Shown here: positions 38,642 through 41,600 of the stretch, one piece after another
Position numbering within the stretch: the first letter of the stretch is position 1
How the letters are laid out: each line of letters opens with the position of its first letter
Assembly (NCBI GenBank): GCA_964017185.1
Contig: OZ024869.1
Span: 64,742,931-64,806,930 of the forward strand
DNA length: 64,000 nucleotides
Origin: Rugalucina vietnamica
Taxonomy: Eukaryota > Mollusca > Bivalvia > Lucinida > Lucinidae
Direction: 5' to 3'
Notes under the pieces: generated by a model
What the model was told of the DNA's origin: nothing
Seen by the model: the letters and a program-made list of their open reading frames with translations, nothing else
Databases searched by the model: none
Program-made: the position numbers and the translations under genes

Positions 38642-38680
<39 letters not shown>

Positions 38681-41600
38681 ATTAGTACTGATATGTAGAT
38701 ATTGTCTAATACGATATGGATCTTATTTCAGGTGCCCGACTGGTTGTTCATGTAGTGGATTCACTGTTAATTGTCAATCGTCAGATAGTAACTTCTATGA
38801 ACAAATCACTTTACCCACTGCTACAAGAATGATAGATATAAGCGGAAACAATGATATCTACAATCGCATTCCTTGGAATATGACATTCAGTTATTTGATA
38901 CATTTGAATATGTCTTCGTGTGGGATACGTAACATATCTCCTTCCACATTCCTTAACTTGAAAAATCTTATGGTGCTTGACCTCACCTTGAACCACTTGA
39001 AAAATCTACCTTCGCATCTCTTTGTGTCTCAGAGCCGGTTGAAAGTGTTGAGACTGTCACACAACTGGGAGTTCCTAACTATTCAAGCAAATGCGTTTGT
39101 TGGATTGACGAGTGTAAGATTCCTGAGTATCAACCACATTAACATTGAACGTATTTCACAAAACGCGTTTGCCTCCCTTGATCTGGTTTCTCTTGACATG
39201 TCGGCTGCATCTATTGAGCAGATTGAAAATAACGCGTTTGCAACTTTAAAAGCGGACAACATTTTATTGAATAACTCGAAGATAAGCACGTTTTCGTCTG
39301 GACTATTCGAAGGCATTGAGGGTGTCAGTTTGTTGGTAACAGATTCTGTCAAGTTTTGTTGCATCAAGCCGTACTTTCTACCAGCGGATCGTTGTTTTCC
39401 ACCTGAAAACACGATTTCGTCATGTGACGATCTTCTTCGACATGAAGTCATAAGGCCATTTGCTTGGGCGATAGGACTGACGTCTTTAGTCAGCAATGCA
39501 CTTGCATTTGGTTACCGACTGTACGACAAAGAACGATTGAAACTTGGGTACGGAATTTTTGTGTCAAATCTTGCCATCTCTGATTTCCTCATGGGCGTTT
39601 ATCTTATTATCATTGCTGGCGCCGATGTCTATTATAGAGGTAATTACATGATGAATGATGATATATGGAGGAATGGATGGCTTTGTAACGTTGCTGGCGT
39701 GATATCCACATTGTCATGCGAAGCTTCGGTTTTCTTTATATGTCTGATAACCATAGATAGACTTCTGGTAGTCAAGTATCCGTTTGGAGAAGTTCGAATG
39801 CGACCGGGACCTTCCTGGGCCATTTCGATTACTGCATGGGTCATTTCCTTTTTTCTATCACTATTTCCGCTTTTTTACACTACATTTTTCAAGGGAGAGT
39901 TTTATTCTCGATCCAGTGTTTGTTTGGCGCTACCTCTCACCAGCGATAAGCCTGCAGGATGGTTGTATTCGGTCATAATCTTCATTTGCATTAACTTTAT
40001 TCTGTTCCTCCTCATTGCTGTTGGCCAGTGGATGATTTTCCGAGAAGTCACGAAATCATCGGAGAAGGTTGTGTCGAAAGATCGGGGAAGTCGACAGAAA
40101 GAGCTACGAGTCGCTCGAAATCTTCTTTTAGTTGCCATGACGGACTTTTTGTGTTGGTTTCCGGTGGGAATTCTAGGTATATGTTTAATCAGTATGTGTT
40201 GTTAGAAACTGTCCTGAAGCTATATAAATCGACATTGCAAATGGTCAAACGAGCCTTTAGCGAGTTTAATAAATTTCCTATGAAATGACCACGAGTATGA
40301 AATTCGTTGTATCATCATTTTGATATTTAAATTGGAAAGCGTTATCGCCTTTACAGTGGACATGTTTTCACTGAAAATCAGCTTTGTTTCTGCGAACGTC
40401 GTCACAAGACTCCTGATCAAATACAGATATTGGTACCAGCATGCTTTAAAATAGCGGGACTTGCGCCATTTGCAGAACGCTCTAGCATTTGTCTTATTAG
40501 TGTCGACGCTGTCATGTTTGTCGATCATTTCAGGCGCACTGGCTTTGGGAGAAGTATGGATATCTGGAGAGGTGTACTCGTGGGTAACTGTGTTTGTTCT
40601 GCCGATAAACAGCGCTCTCAACCCATTTCTCTATACGCTTATGGCGACTGTTAAGAAAGAGGTAAGGATTACGACCAAATTTTGACATCGAACTACTTTC
40701 ATGGGAATGAGACCATTATAAAAAGTTAAATATTTCCCTGCCTGAAAATCTGAAATCTCATTCGGTACAAATAAATAAGGATAATGAAATACTAGCTCGG
40801 GAACTGATTCAAAAATAACACCAAAGGCGCCATCCTAAACCGAGATGGGAAAAGGCAAACTGACAATAAGGTTCTGATACAAACAAAACATTATGCTGAT
40901 TAAGTAGTAATTGTCTTACGCCTTCTACTCGGTTACCACGATGATTACTTTATTTGAACGAGTGAAATAAGATTGCATATATATATACCAAGGGAGAATC
41001 CAGTATTTCTAAAACGGGATTCATACATATCATGGGTGTGGTTTCATTACCTTTGTTTCGTAAACCCATGGAAATGAAGATGTCTGGTTGGAATGGTAGG
41101 TTATGTACTAGCAGAACCCCCGAATACGTCCTCTAAACACAACACTGAATTAATCGCAAAGGATAGCACCTAAAGCACAGAATTTTAAAACAATTATACC
41201 AAATGACTTTGATAAAGCCTCGCTTGCTTTACTGATTCAATCCTTATAGTACATGATATATCGGCAAAACAATTTCTGAACTGAAAAGTGCAATCAGTCT
41301 ACTGCTTAAGCTCAATACCAAAGCCGTCACGTCAATGGCAGTTATTAATGTCATACACAATGATTTCAAGCGTTTACAAAAATGCAACAAAATAAATTGT
41401 GTGGACAAAACATATTCACCAGGACCAACGTGACTTCTGGAGACATACACCCAAATCCAAGCAAATGCAATTTGTTGGCTTTCATTTGCACTAAAATGTG
41501 TTAATTACGTCACTCGAACGTTTATCATTAAGAAAACTTGATTTTATTTGCGTGTAAAATGAACATAATTCAACAGCTTTTGAACGTAATACATACATGT

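Noticed and set aside
39083-39496. 137-codon minus-strand frame in the LRR exon
   Set aside because: Antisense shadow of the receptor exon.
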